Source: Gelidibacter algens
Lineage (GTDB): Bacteria > Bacteroidota > Bacteroidia > Flavobacteriales > Flavobacteriaceae
Assembly (NCBI RefSeq): GCF_001678675.1
Contig: NZ_LZRN01000019.1
Span: forward strand, 1 to 64,000
Direction of reading: 5' to 3'
DNA: 64,000 nt
The notes under the pieces are model-generated. The model had not been told where the DNA came from. It was given only the letters and a program-made list of their open reading frames with translations, and did not search any database. A program made the position numbers and the translations under genes. How positions within the stretch are numbered: the first letter of the stretch is position 1; each line of letters opens with the position of its first letter. Positions 9,233 to 17,436 of the stretch are shown piece by piece.

Positions 9233-10197
9233 TATATGATACCTTCTTTAATGAGGTTATGAATATGCACTACACCAGCATATTTACCATCATGTTCTAC
9301 TAAAAGTTGTGAGATTCCATTATTTTCCATAAGTTCTAGGGCATCGACAGCCATTGCGTTTTCATCAATCCGTTTTGGGTTGGAACTCATAATATCTTTT
9401 GCCGTGAGGTGGATAAATGCATCATTCTTGGTCAGCATGCGTCTCAGATCGCCATCTGTAATAATGCCTATAATTTTATCATCTTCAACTACTGCGGTTA
9501 CGCCCAACATTTTCTCAGAAATCTCAACAATTATCTGCTTAACATTGGTGGTCAAATTTACTTTTGGTTTTTCATTGACTGAAGACAAATCGCTAACTCT
9601 CAAATATAAGCGTTTTCCCAAAGCGCCTCCAGGGTGGTATTTGGCAAAATCCTTACTTGAAAAACCTCTTAATTCCAGCAGGCAAATTGCAAGCGCGTCG
9701 CCTATAACCAACTGGGCGGTAGTACTTGTGGTAGGTGCTAAATTATGGGGACAAGCTTCATGTTCAACGTAAGCATTTAAAATATAATCGGCTTGTTGCC
9801 CTAAAAAGGACTTGATGTTTCCTGTAATGGCAACCATTTTATTATTGGCATTTTTTATTAAAGGCACCAAGACTTTGATTTCTGGAGTATTCCCGCTTTT
9901 AGAGATGCAAATCACCACATCATCCTGCAAAATGAGGCCGAGGTCACCATGTATGGCATCTGCTGCATGCATAAAAACTGCAGGAGTGCCGGTGGAGTTT
10001 AGGGTGGCCACAATTTTATTGGCAATAATGGCACTTTTCCCGATTCCTGTAATAATTACCCTTCCTTTAGAGTTGTAAATGAGTTCTACTGCGTTGGAAA
10101 AATCGTCAGTCAATAAATTGGCAAGGTTTGAAATTGCTGAACTCTCTAAGTCGATGGTTTTTTTTGCGGTACTTAGAATAGAATTTTTAATATTCAA
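9232..10197 (-). CDS. kdsD: Arabinose-5-phosphate isomerase (KpsF/GutQ family)
   Basis: The enzyme interconverts ribulose 5-phosphate and arabinose 5-phosphate, the first committed step to Kdo for LPS. A SIS domain (about residues 35-170, with GRVIITGIGKSA and the CISKSGNTPE loop) is followed by two CBS repeats (about 205-320). Length 321 is normal. It is the first gene of the five-gene minus-strand operon that ends in lptB. It diverges from recQ across 87 bases, which must hold promoters for both directions. Confidence 0.92.
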   Translation of the reverse strand: MNIKNSILSTAKKTIDLESSAISNLANLLTDDFSNAVELIYNSKGRVIITGIGKSAIIANKIVATLNSTGTPAVFMHAADAIHGDLGLILQDDVVICISKSGNTPEIKVLVPLIKNANNKMVAITGNIKSFLGQQADYILNAYVEHEACPHNLAPTTSTTAQLVIGDALAICLLELRGFSSKDFAKYHPGGALGKRLYLRVSDLSSVNEKPKVNLTTNVKQIIVEISEKMLGVTAVVEDDKIIGIITDGDLRRMLTKNDAFIHLTAKDIMSSNPKRIDENAMAVDALELMENNGISQLLVEHDGKYAGVVHIHNLIKEGII

Positions 10198-10215
10198 AAT
10201 TTATTGATTTTTGGG

Positions 10216-10246
10216 TTTGATGCATATAAAGAAATTAGTATCTTTA
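10216..10246 (+). promoter_or_regulatory. Predicted recQ promoter
   Basis: A TTTG at 10216-10219 is followed after 19 bases by TATCTTTA at 10239-10246, one mismatch from the Bacteroidota -7 consensus TAnnTTTG. The recQ ATG is about 40 bases downstream. Confidence 0.5.
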
Positions 10247-10284
10247 ATCCTATGCAAATGTATATAAAATACTAATAGGGATTA

Positions 10285-12486
10285 ATGAACAAAGAAGAAA
10301 TTGACTTACATGCATCGCTAAAAAAATACTTCGGATTTTCTAAATTCAAGGGTCTTCAGGAAAGCGTTATAAAAAGCCTAGTATCAGGAGACAACACATT
10401 CGTTATCATGCCAACCGGTGGTGGGAAATCATTATGTTATCAGTTGCCAGCGTTGATTGAAGAGGGGACAGCCATCATTGTATCTCCGCTTATTGCGTTG
10501 ATGAAAAACCAGGTAGATGCGATTAGAGCGGTGTCCCAACATGACGGTGTTGCCCATGTTTTGAACTCTTCTCTGAATAAAACCGAAATAAAACAGGTTA
10601 AAGAAGATATTAAAAGCGGAATCACAAAACTACTTTATGTGGCTCCAGAATCGTTGACCAAAGAAGAAAATGTTGAGTTTTTGAGATCTGTCACCATTTC
10701 TTTTATGGCGGTTGATGAGGCCCATTGTATAAGTGAGTGGGGGCACGATTTTAGGCCAGAATATAGAAATCTCAGACATATTATTAAGCGTATTGGGGAC
10801 AATATTCCCATTATCGGATTGACCGCCACTGCGACCCCTAAGGTTCAGGAGGACATTCTTAAAAGTTTGGATATTACAGATGCCAATACCTTTAAGGCGT
10901 CTTTTAACAGACCCAATCTTTATTACGAAGTCCGTCCAAAAACGAAAAATGTAGATGCTGACATCATCAGATTTGTGAAACTAAACGAAGGCAAGTCAGG
11001 TATTATTTATTGTTTGAGTCGTAAACGTGTAGAAGAATTGGCGCAAGTACTCCAAGTAAATGGGATAAAAGCGGTGCCTTACCATGCAGGATTGGATGCC
11101 AAAACTAGGGTGAAGCATCAAGATATGTTTTTGATGGAGGATGTAGATGTGGTGGTGGCTACTATCGCGTTTGGAATGGGGATTGATAAGCCAGATGTCC
11201 GCTTTGTGATCCATCATGATATTCCAAAAAGTATAGAAAGCTATTATCAAGAAACAGGTCGAGCAGGACGTGATGGGGGTGAAGGCCACTGTTTGGCGTT
11301 CTATGCCTATAAGGATATTGAGAAACTAGAGAAATTTATGTCTGGTAAACCTGTTGCAGAACAGGAAATAGGGCACGCGCTATTGCAGGAAGTGGTGGCT
11401 TTTGCAGAAAGTTCATTATCAAGACGTCGATTTATTCTTCATTATTTTGGGGAAGAGTTCGACAATGAAACCGGTGAAGGCGGTGATATGGATGACAATG
11501 TCCGTTATCCTAAAAAACAGCACGAAGCACAAGATAATGTTGTGGTGCTTTTGGATACTGTGGAGCGCACAAATGATAAATACAAGTCTAAGGATCTGGT
11601 ACACGTGATCACTGGAAAGTCAAATGCCCTGATTGCATCCCATAAAACTGATACAATGCCATTTTTTGGTAATGGTCAGGACAAGGACAAACGCTATTGG
11701 ATGGCCCTGATTCGTCAGGTATTGGTGGCGGGATTGCTTAAAAAAGATATTGAAACTTACGGCGTGTTGCGGTTGACCGATGGTGGGAAGGAATTCTTGA
11801 AATTGCCGCGATCTTTTAAAATGTCTGAAGACCACGTGTTTGATGAAACCACAGATGATAGCATTATTACGGCATCCAAGGGTGAAGGTGCTGTTGCTGA
11901 TGAACGTCTTATGGCGATGTTGAAAGACCTCAGAAAACGCAATGCGAAAAAATTGAGTGTGCCGCCATTTGTGATATTTCAGGACCCTTCTTTAGAAGAT
12001 ATGGCGCTCAAATACCCAGTTACCATAGAGGAACTGGGCAATGTCCATGGCGTTGGCGATGGGAAAGCGAAAAAATACGGCCAAGACTTTGTTGGACTTA
12101 TTGCCCAATATGTTGAAGAGAATGATATTATTAGGCCAGACGATTTGGTAGTTAAAAGTACCGGAAGCAATTCCGCTTTAAAGCTGTATATCATTCAGAA
12201 TATTGACCGTAAATTGCCTTTGGATGATATTGCTTCTGCCAAAGGTATGAACATGAAGGATTTTATTAAAGAAATGGAGGCCATCGTGTTTTCTGGGACG
12301 AAATTGAATATTAATTATTGGATTGATGATATTCTTGATGAAGATCAACAAGAAGAAATCCACGATTATTTTATGGAATCCAATACCGATAAAATTGATG
12401 TGGCCATAGACGAATTTGACGGCGACTATGATGATGAAGAGTTGCGTTTGTACCGCATTAAATTTATTAGTGATGTTGCTAATTAA
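10285..12486 (+). CDS. recQ: ATP-dependent DNA helicase RecQ
   Basis: This is a 3'-5' DNA helicase for recombination and fork repair. Walker A TGGGKS is at residues 44-49 and the DEAH box at 144-147. Motif VI has the expected form QETGRAGRDG. A winged-helix RQC region and an HRDC-like domain (about 520-600) follow. The zinc-binding cysteines of E. coli-type RecQ are absent: the region around residues 370-420 reads SSLSRRRFILHYFGEEF and then an acidic GEGGDMDDN stretch without cysteine. The 733-residue length reflects a C-terminal extension (about 600-733) with an acidic tail. Confidence 0.93.
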   Translation: MNKEEIDLHASLKKYFGFSKFKGLQESVIKSLVSGDNTFVIMPTGGGKSLCYQLPALIEEGTAIIVSPLIALMKNQVDAIRAVSQHDGVAHVLNSSLNKTEIKQVKEDIKSGITKLLYVAPESLTKEENVEFLRSVTISFMAVDEAHCISEWGHDFRPEYRNLRHIIKRIGDNIPIIGLTATATPKVQEDILKSLDITDANTFKASFNRPNLYYEVRPKTKNVDADIIRFVKLNEGKSGIIYCLSRKRVEELAQVLQVNGIKAVPYHAGLDAKTRVKHQDMFLMEDVDVVVATIAFGMGIDKPDVRFVIHHDIPKSIESYYQETGRAGRDGGEGHCLAFYAYKDIEKLEKFMSGKPVAEQEIGHALLQEVVAFAESSLSRRRFILHYFGEEFDNETGEGGDMDDNVRYPKKQHEAQDNVVVLLDTVERTNDKYKSKDLVHVITGKSNALIASHKTDTMPFFGNGQDKDKRYWMALIRQVLVAGLLKKDIETYGVLRLTDGGKEFLKLPRSFKMSEDHVFDETTDDSIITASKGEGAVADERLMAMLKDLRKRNAKKLSVPPFVIFQDPSLEDMALKYPVTIEELGNVHGVGDGKAKKYGQDFVGLIAQYVEENDIIRPDDLVVKSTGSNSALKLYIIQNIDRKLPLDDIASAKGMNMKDFIKEMEAIVFSGTKLNINYWIDDILDEDQQEEIHDYFMESNTDKIDVAIDEFDGDYDDEELRLYRIKFISDVAN

Positions 12487-12523
12487 TTTTTCCCGGCTTC
12501 GAAAAAGCCGCAAACGGGCAAGT

Positions 12524-12606
12524 GGTCTTCAGTCATCGGTCTTCAGTCATCAGTCATCGGTCATCGGTCATCGGTCTTCAGTCATATGTCCTCTGTCCTC
12601 TGTCTT
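12524..12606. repeat. Short tandem repeats of CGGTCAT/CAGTCAT type
   Basis: Between the convergent recQ and the next gene lies a run built from 7-mers CGGTCAT and CAGTCAT with interspersed GTCTTCAGTCAT, ending in two CCTCTGT units. It is non-coding and resembles in unit length the 7-mer arrays at the left edge, though not in sequence. Confidence 0.8.
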
Positions 12607-12671
12607 CCCGCCTTCTCTAAAGCTACGGACGGGCAGGCGGTCAGCCCAAGGCCTATAGGATTAATAAACAT

Positions 12672-13187
12672 TTATTCTCCTTCCAATGGTTCCGCTTCAT
12701 CAGTTAATCCGGCATTTGTCAAGCCCTCATCATAGCCGCCTTCTATAATTGAAAATTCTATCCGGTTCTTTTTAGAGCTAAGCGTCATGCTTTCAATACT
12801 TGCTTTAGTAATTTTAGAAACATCCGCGCTATCAATTTCAAAATCGATGCGTGTAATACTGCGGTGAGAACCATTTGAAGTTTCTGATTGCAGTTCCACC
12901 ATATCCGATTGTAGTTCTAGTTTAAAATCATTGCCATTTACAAGCAATGTTGCGCCGTTAAAAGTATTGATCTGAAACGTGCCAATAATAATGGTTTTGA
13001 AGTAGTGGTATCCTGCCAGTTCGCTCAATCCGGCGTACATCACATTGGTTTTGGAGATGGCAAACGGCACCCCTTCTACATCATTGATAATGTCTTCCGT
13101 ATAGGTATCCGTCTGCGACTCATCAATGGTTTTTGTAGCACCAAGAGTGGCACGGAGCTTCTTTAATGAGAATTTCATGGCTTTCAA
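12672..13187 (-). CDS. Hypothetical protein
   Basis: This 171-residue soluble protein has no recognised motif. It starts MKAMKFSLKKLRATLG; a second start, MKFSLKKL, is at 13178. The middle is strand-rich (YHYFKTIIIGTFQINTFNGATLLV) and the C-terminus is acidic (ending EAEPLEGE). There is no signal peptide or membrane segment. It stands alone on the minus strand between recQ and the lipoate ligase gene. I cannot assign a function. Confidence 0.6.
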   Translation of the reverse strand: MKAMKFSLKKLRATLGATKTIDESQTDTYTEDIINDVEGVPFAISKTNVMYAGLSELAGYHYFKTIIIGTFQINTFNGATLLVNGNDFKLELQSDMVELQSETSNGSHRSITRIDFEIDSADVSKITKASIESMTLSSKKNRIEFSIIEGGYDEGLTNAGLTDEAEPLEGE

Positions 13188-13330
13188 TTTTTGTAAAACT
13201 AACCTTATATGATAGAACTACCAAATTCCAAATTTTAAATAACAAATACCAAATTCTCAATTCATTGGCAGCGTGCATTCTTCGTAACTGGTAAACAATT
13301 AGTTAGCTTTGTGTAAAACCTAGCAATACC

Positions 13331-14332
13331 ATGATTTTTATAGAAAACGAAGGCCAAACCAATCCGAAGTTAAACCTGGCTTTGGAAGAGTATATCTTAC
13401 GGAATTTTAGCGCTGATAATGATTATTTGCTGTTCTATATTAATGAGCCATCTATCATCATTGGTCGCAACCAAAACACTTTAGAAGAAATTAACCAAAA
13501 CTATGTGGAGGAAAAGAAGATTCATATTGTGAGACGTGTGTCAGGCGGCGGAGCTGTCTATCACGATTTTGGAAATCTGAATTTTAGCTTTATCACTGAC
13601 CACGATGGAAAGAGCCTCAATAATTTCAAAAAATTTACCGCGCCAGTCATCAAAGTCTTGAATAATTTAGGCCTTAATGCTGAATTGAAAGGAAGGAACG
13701 ATATACAGGTTGATGATAAGAAAATTTCTGGAACCGCACAGTTTTCTACAGGCAAACGGATGGTAAGTCACGGAACACTATTATTGGATACAGATTTGGG
13801 TGAAGTTGTCAATGCGCTCAACGTAAAAATGAGTAAAATTCAATCTAAAGGACATAAATCGGTGCGTAGCCGTGTGGCCAATATTTCCGAATTTTTAAAA
13901 GAGCCTCTAAAGATTGAAGAATTCCGACAATTGGTGTTGGAAGGACTTTATGAAGAAAGCGAACCCTTTGAAACCTATCATTTATCGGATGCAGAATGGC
14001 AAGGCGTCCATCAATTGAAAACGGAAAAATATGAGAATTGGGATTGGAACTATGGCCGATCACCAAAATTTAACATACAGCGCAGCAAGCGTTTTCCTGT
14101 GGGTGAAATAGATCTGCGAATTTTTGTTGAGAAAGGCTATATTAAAGATTTCAAAATCTTTGGAGATTTTTTTGGAAAAGAACCGGTAGAACGTATAGAA
14201 CAATTGCTTACAGATGAACGTTATGAACGCACCACTGTTTCAGAAGTATTAAAGAATGTTGAGTTAAGTGACTACTTTGGGGAAATTTCGGAAGAAGATT
14301 TTATTGATTTGATTTATGGAGATGATGAGTGA
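13331..14332 (+). CDS. lplA: Lipoate--protein ligase
   Basis: The enzyme attaches lipoate to E2 subunits of 2-oxoacid dehydrogenases and GcvH. The N-terminal BPL/LplA fold carries the lipoyl-AMP binding motif RRVSGGGAVYHDFGNLNFSF (about residues 68-87) and the catalytic-lysine region around DDKKISGTAQF (about 128-138). A C-terminal accessory domain (about 240-333) is present, making a 333-residue full-length ligase. A TAGCTTTG -7-like box lies at 13304-13311, about 20 bases before the start. Confidence 0.93.
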   Translation: MIFIENEGQTNPKLNLALEEYILRNFSADNDYLLFYINEPSIIIGRNQNTLEEINQNYVEEKKIHIVRRVSGGGAVYHDFGNLNFSFITDHDGKSLNNFKKFTAPVIKVLNNLGLNAELKGRNDIQVDDKKISGTAQFSTGKRMVSHGTLLLDTDLGEVVNALNVKMSKIQSKGHKSVRSRVANISEFLKEPLKIEEFRQLVLEGLYEESEPFETYHLSDAEWQGVHQLKTEKYENWDWNYGRSPKFNIQRSKRFPVGEIDLRIFVEKGYIKDFKIFGDFFGKEPVERIEQLLTDERYERTTVSEVLKNVELSDYFGEISEEDFIDLIYGDDE

Positions 14333-14400
14333 ATAGGGTTTGTAGTTTAAGGTCTGGAATTTGTTGATCAATTTTATGATTAGTATCGGGAGTTTAGTTC

Positions 14401-14431
14401 TAAAAAAAAGCCGTAATATAAATTACGACTT
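14401..14431 (-). terminator. Terminator of the azurin gene
   Basis: Read on the minus strand, a 10-bp stem (arms 14422-14431 and 14408-14417, one G-T pair) with a 4-base loop is followed by eight T residues. It begins 24 bases after the azurin stop. Confidence 0.8.
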
Positions 14432-14454
14432 TATAAGCTGAAAATAAGTTGATC

Positions 14455-14967
14455 TTATTCAACAATAAACTTACCATTCATTAAGGCGTAATGGCCTGGA
14501 AAAGTACACATAAATGTATAAGTTCCTGCTGCCGGCGCTTCAAATTCTATCGTGACGCTTTCGCCTCCCCCTAGCATTTTAGTATACACAATAATCTTAT
14601 CTGACATATCTTCAGGGATATAATCGTTATCTGCAGCAGCAGCAGCAGCCTGACCTACGGCAGCCATATCAGCATCTTGTGTAAGCAAAGCCCAGTTGTG
14701 GCCCATGACTGCTTTATCCATTTTACCTACATGCGTTAACGTAAGTTTTACTGTCTGACCCGCTTTAACCCGAATCTCGTCTTTATTGAATTTCATTTGA
14801 TCGTTACCCTCAATGCTTACAACAGCCACCTTGGAGTCAGTTGCTTCTGCTGGAGCAGTTTTCTCCTCCATTTGGGTACTGATATTTAATTCTGGTTTTT
14901 CTTCTTTCTTGCTTTCGCCACAGCTAAATGCTACGGCAGCTAAACATACTACGACTAATTTTTTCAT
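14455..14967 (-). CDS. Azurin-like blue copper lipoprotein
   Basis: This is an electron-carrier cupredoxin anchored by a lipoprotein signal (MKKLVVVCLAAVAFSCGES, with acylated Cys at residue 16). A low-complexity linker of about 30 residues precedes the azurin domain. Type 1 copper ligands are visible: Gly-His in MGHNW, then Cys-x4-His-x3-Met in CTFPGHYALM near the C-terminus. An Ala-rich stretch (AVGQAAAAAADNDY) is the usual azurin helix region. At 170 residues the domain is complete. Its partner is unknown. Cytochrome c peroxidases often take electrons from azurin, and a di-haem peroxidase is encoded at 41587. Confidence 0.92.
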   Translation of the reverse strand: MKKLVVVCLAAVAFSCGESKKEEKPELNISTQMEEKTAPAEATDSKVAVVSIEGNDQMKFNKDEIRVKAGQTVKLTLTHVGKMDKAVMGHNWALLTQDADMAAVGQAAAAAADNDYIPEDMSDKIIVYTKMLGGGESVTIEFEAPAAGTYTFMCTFPGHYALMNGKFIVE

Positions 14968-15322
14968 ATTGTGTAAATTTTTAGATGTTCACTAATTACT
15001 GTAAAATTAAGGGCTATTTTCAGCACTGCAAAATCATTCACATCATTTTTTCAAAATATTTTAAAAGTGACACTGCATATGATTTCAGGATACGGTTTTT
15101 GTGATGAATGGGCATGAAATAGAATGATAACCAATCCGTTGCATCGTTTTTTACCTTTCTTTGGAAAGTACGACCCAACTTGATGAAATTAAAATGGCAG
15201 CACCCAGCCATATTCCAATCCATCTCATGAAAGCTATCACCTACAGATGGTAAATTGGAATTGGTAAATCATTTTTCCTAAGCAATTCGTATCTTTACAA
15301 CTTCAAATTAAAAACAAAAACA
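14968..15322. other. Intergenic region, 355 bases
   Basis: This region holds the divergent upstream regions of azurin and the fused PPIase. A 25-codon minus-strand frame at 15151-15228 would encode a single hydrophobic helix (MRWIGIWLGAAILISS), but nothing else supports it as a gene. Confidence 0.5.
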
Positions 15323-16255
15323 ATGCAAGACGGCTTATATGCGAAATTCATCACCAATAAAGGTGATATTTTGGTGAATTTAGAATACAAAAGAACCCCG
15401 GGTACAGTTGGCAATTTTGTGGCTTTGGCAGAAGGGAATTTAGAGAACTCTGTAAAACCACAAGGTAAACCTTATTATGATGGTTTGAAATTTCATCGTG
15501 TGATTCCTGATTTTATGGTTCAAGGCGGTTGTCCGCAAGGCACAGGAACAGGAGATCCAGGCTATAAATTTGACGATGAGTTTCATCAAGATTTGAGACA
15601 TGCCGCTCCAGGCGTTTTGTCAATGGCCAATTCAGGTCCAGGATCTAATGGAAGTCAATTTTTTATCACTCATATTGCAACGCCATGGTTAGATGACAAA
15701 CATACTGTTTTCGGGAATGTGGTTGAAGGACAGGATGTGGTTGATGCTATTGTTCAAGGTGATAAGATTGAGAAGGTGGAGATTGTCAGAAATGGGTCAG
15801 AAGCTGAAGATTTTAATGCCGTTGAGGCGTTCAGAACTTTTGAAGGTTCACGAGAACAACTTATTGCTGAAGCGCGCCAAGCGAACGACGCTGAACTCGA
15901 TAAATTAGCTGCTGGTTTTGAACAAACAAAGAGCGGTTTGCGATATAAAATTCTTCAAAAAGGAAACGGGAAGTCTGCAGAAAAAGGCCAGATGGTTTCA
16001 GTACATTATAAAGGCCAATTGGCTGATGGTACGGTTTTCGATTCGTCCTACAAACGCAATCAACCTTTAGATTTTCAGGTAGGTGTTGGTCAGGTCATTT
16101 CTGGATGGGATGAAGGTATTTGCTTATTAAACATTGGTGATAAAGCGCGACTGGTCATTCCTAGTGATTTAGGATATGGCGCACAAGGTGCAGGTGGCGT
16201 GATTCCTCCAAACGCTATTTTGGTGTTTGATGTGGAATTGATGGCAGTCAAATAA
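15323..16255 (+). CDS. Dual-domain peptidylprolyl isomerase (cyclophilin-FKBP fusion)
   Basis: One 310-residue protein joins two unrelated prolyl isomerase folds. Residues about 1-155 are a cyclophilin, with FHRVIPDFMVQGG containing the catalytic Arg and SQFFIT. Residues about 205-310 are an FKBP domain (VSVHYKGQLADGTVFDSS, GWDEG, YGAQGAGGVIPPNAILVFDVEL). A charged helical linker separates them. There is no signal peptide, so it is cytoplasmic. Such fusions, called dual-family immunophilins, are known from flavobacteria. A strong terminator follows. Confidence 0.93.
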   Translation: MQDGLYAKFITNKGDILVNLEYKRTPGTVGNFVALAEGNLENSVKPQGKPYYDGLKFHRVIPDFMVQGGCPQGTGTGDPGYKFDDEFHQDLRHAAPGVLSMANSGPGSNGSQFFITHIATPWLDDKHTVFGNVVEGQDVVDAIVQGDKIEKVEIVRNGSEAEDFNAVEAFRTFEGSREQLIAEARQANDAELDKLAAGFEQTKSGLRYKILQKGNGKSAEKGQMVSVHYKGQLADGTVFDSSYKRNQPLDFQVGVGQVISGWDEGICLLNIGDKARLVIPSDLGYGAQGAGGVIPPNAILVFDVELMAVK

Positions 16256-16276
16256 TTGCTATGATATGTAAAATGT

Positions 16277-16306
16277 AAAACGCAACTCAAAAGGTTGCGT
16301 TTTTTT
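16277..16306 (+). terminator. Rho-independent terminator after the PPIase fusion
   Basis: The 10-bp arms AAAACGCAAC and GTTGCGTTTT enclose a 7-base loop and run into a T-tract. Confidence 0.9.
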
Positions 16307-16400
16307 ATGCGGTTGTTCCATTGTTTCAAACAAATTTATTAAAACCAATTTATGGCGCAATAATGATGCTGTTTATGAAAAATGGACTTTGATATTTTAT

Positions 16401-16637
16401 TTACTCGGAATACACCTCGCCGCGATGCGGTTTTAAAGCATCTCTCAAAGGCTTCATCTGCGCTTCAGGGACTACTAAAAAGGCAATGGCGTGGAACTCA
16501 CTCAAAGCTTCAAAACCGGTTGGGATGTCCTGATAATTTTCAATTTCTATAAATTCTTTAAGATGGATAGCATGATGTTCAGCTATCTTTATACCGTCCG
16601 GACCTTTAAAGTCCCAAATCAATTTGAGTTTACGCAT
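16401..16637 (-). CDS. Conserved hypothetical protein
   Basis: This is a small soluble protein of 78 residues that begins MRKLKLIWDFKGPDG and ends LRDALKPHRGEVYSE. The frame extends upstream to 16664, but the ATG at 16637 gives the more compact form and an 8-base overlap with the upstream gene, the usual sign of translational coupling. Histidines cluster in AEHHAIHLKEF. I do not recognise a function. It forms a two-gene unit with the SRPBCC protein. Confidence 0.6.
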   Translation of the reverse strand: MRKLKLIWDFKGPDGIKIAEHHAIHLKEFIEIENYQDIPTGFEALSEFHAIAFLVVPEAQMKPLRDALKPHRGEVYSE

Positions 16638-17085
16638 CAGCAACGGAAATTCCATTTTCGACAAAGTTCTTAAAATCTTTCATGTATCGCAACGTTTGTT
16701 TCTTGAATGTTCTTGGCATGACCCAAAGTTTTAAGTGCATCCTAAAATTTAAAGGAAAAAATTCATTGATGCTCGTCCATTGGGTTTGGTTTTCGGACGT
16801 TGCCTTAAAAAAGTTTTCTTGAATGTTGTCTGCGCCATCTGTTGTGTAGGTGGCATACCACTCATGAGGTAAATTTTTATGCGTTATGGTTTCAATGACT
16901 GATATGGGCCGTTTTCGGAGGGTATAGTGCATTTTCATTTTTGCACAAAATTCTCCAGGAGTTCCAGAAATGTGCTCAATAGTCGTCAAGCCGCGTTGCC
17001 AATGTTTCATGTTTTCTGAATTGGCGAATGTTTTCATACATTCGTCCAATGGCATCTCGATTACTATGTCAAGTGTATATTTCAT
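16630..17085 (-). CDS. SRPBCC-fold protein
   Basis: The protein has about 151 residues and a START/polyketide-cyclase-like pattern: an opening strand (MKYTLDIVIEMPLDECMKTF), a helix with NMKHWQRGL, a central antiparallel sheet, and a long C-terminal helix with LRYMKDFKNFVENG. Proteins of this fold bind hydrophobic ligands, but no ligand can be named. The frame is open to 17094, and the ATG at 17085 starts directly at the first strand. It overlaps the next gene by 8 bases. Confidence 0.65.
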   Translation of the reverse strand: MKYTLDIVIEMPLDECMKTFANSENMKHWQRGLTTIEHISGTPGEFCAKMKMHYTLRKRPISVIETITHKNLPHEWYATYTTDGADNIQENFFKATSENQTQWTSINEFFPLNFRMHLKLWVMPRTFKKQTLRYMKDFKNFVENGISVADA

Positions 17086-17308
17086 AAATAACATAAAGAT
17101 TTGTGTGGTATGGTCTTCGCAAAGATAAGGTTGACTGACAAAACAATTGATCTCTTAGAGTTTAAAAGCTTAAAAGAACTGCTCAGATGCTATAGGCGTA
17201 ACATCTTCCATTATTAAACTATAAAACTGGATCTCAATGGGTCGCTTTTTTTTCTAAATCATCTTTTTAAATACTAAATTTAGAGATGCGCCGTTTGACA
17301 AAAGCAAC

Positions 17309-17338
17309 TTGTTTAATACACTAATTATATTATTTTTG
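17309..17338 (+). promoter_or_regulatory. Predicted promoter of the foldase operon
   Basis: TTG at 17309-17311 and a perfect TATTTTTG (-7 consensus TAnnTTTG) at 17331-17338 are 19 bases apart. About 98 bases of leader separate it from the first gene. The rest of the 17095-17436 gap shows nothing else. Confidence 0.65.
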
Positions 17339-17436
17339 CAACCATTGCCAACCACATTTAATTAAAAAGATGAGGCTGTTCTTTCTAAACACGATAGGAA
17401 TGCCATATCTTAATCTAAAGATATCAAAATAGCATC

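Noticed and set aside
15151-15228. 25-residue hydrophobic peptide on the minus strand
   Set aside because: It is a single hydrophobic stretch in AT-rich intergenic DNA with no neighbour coupling. It could be chance.
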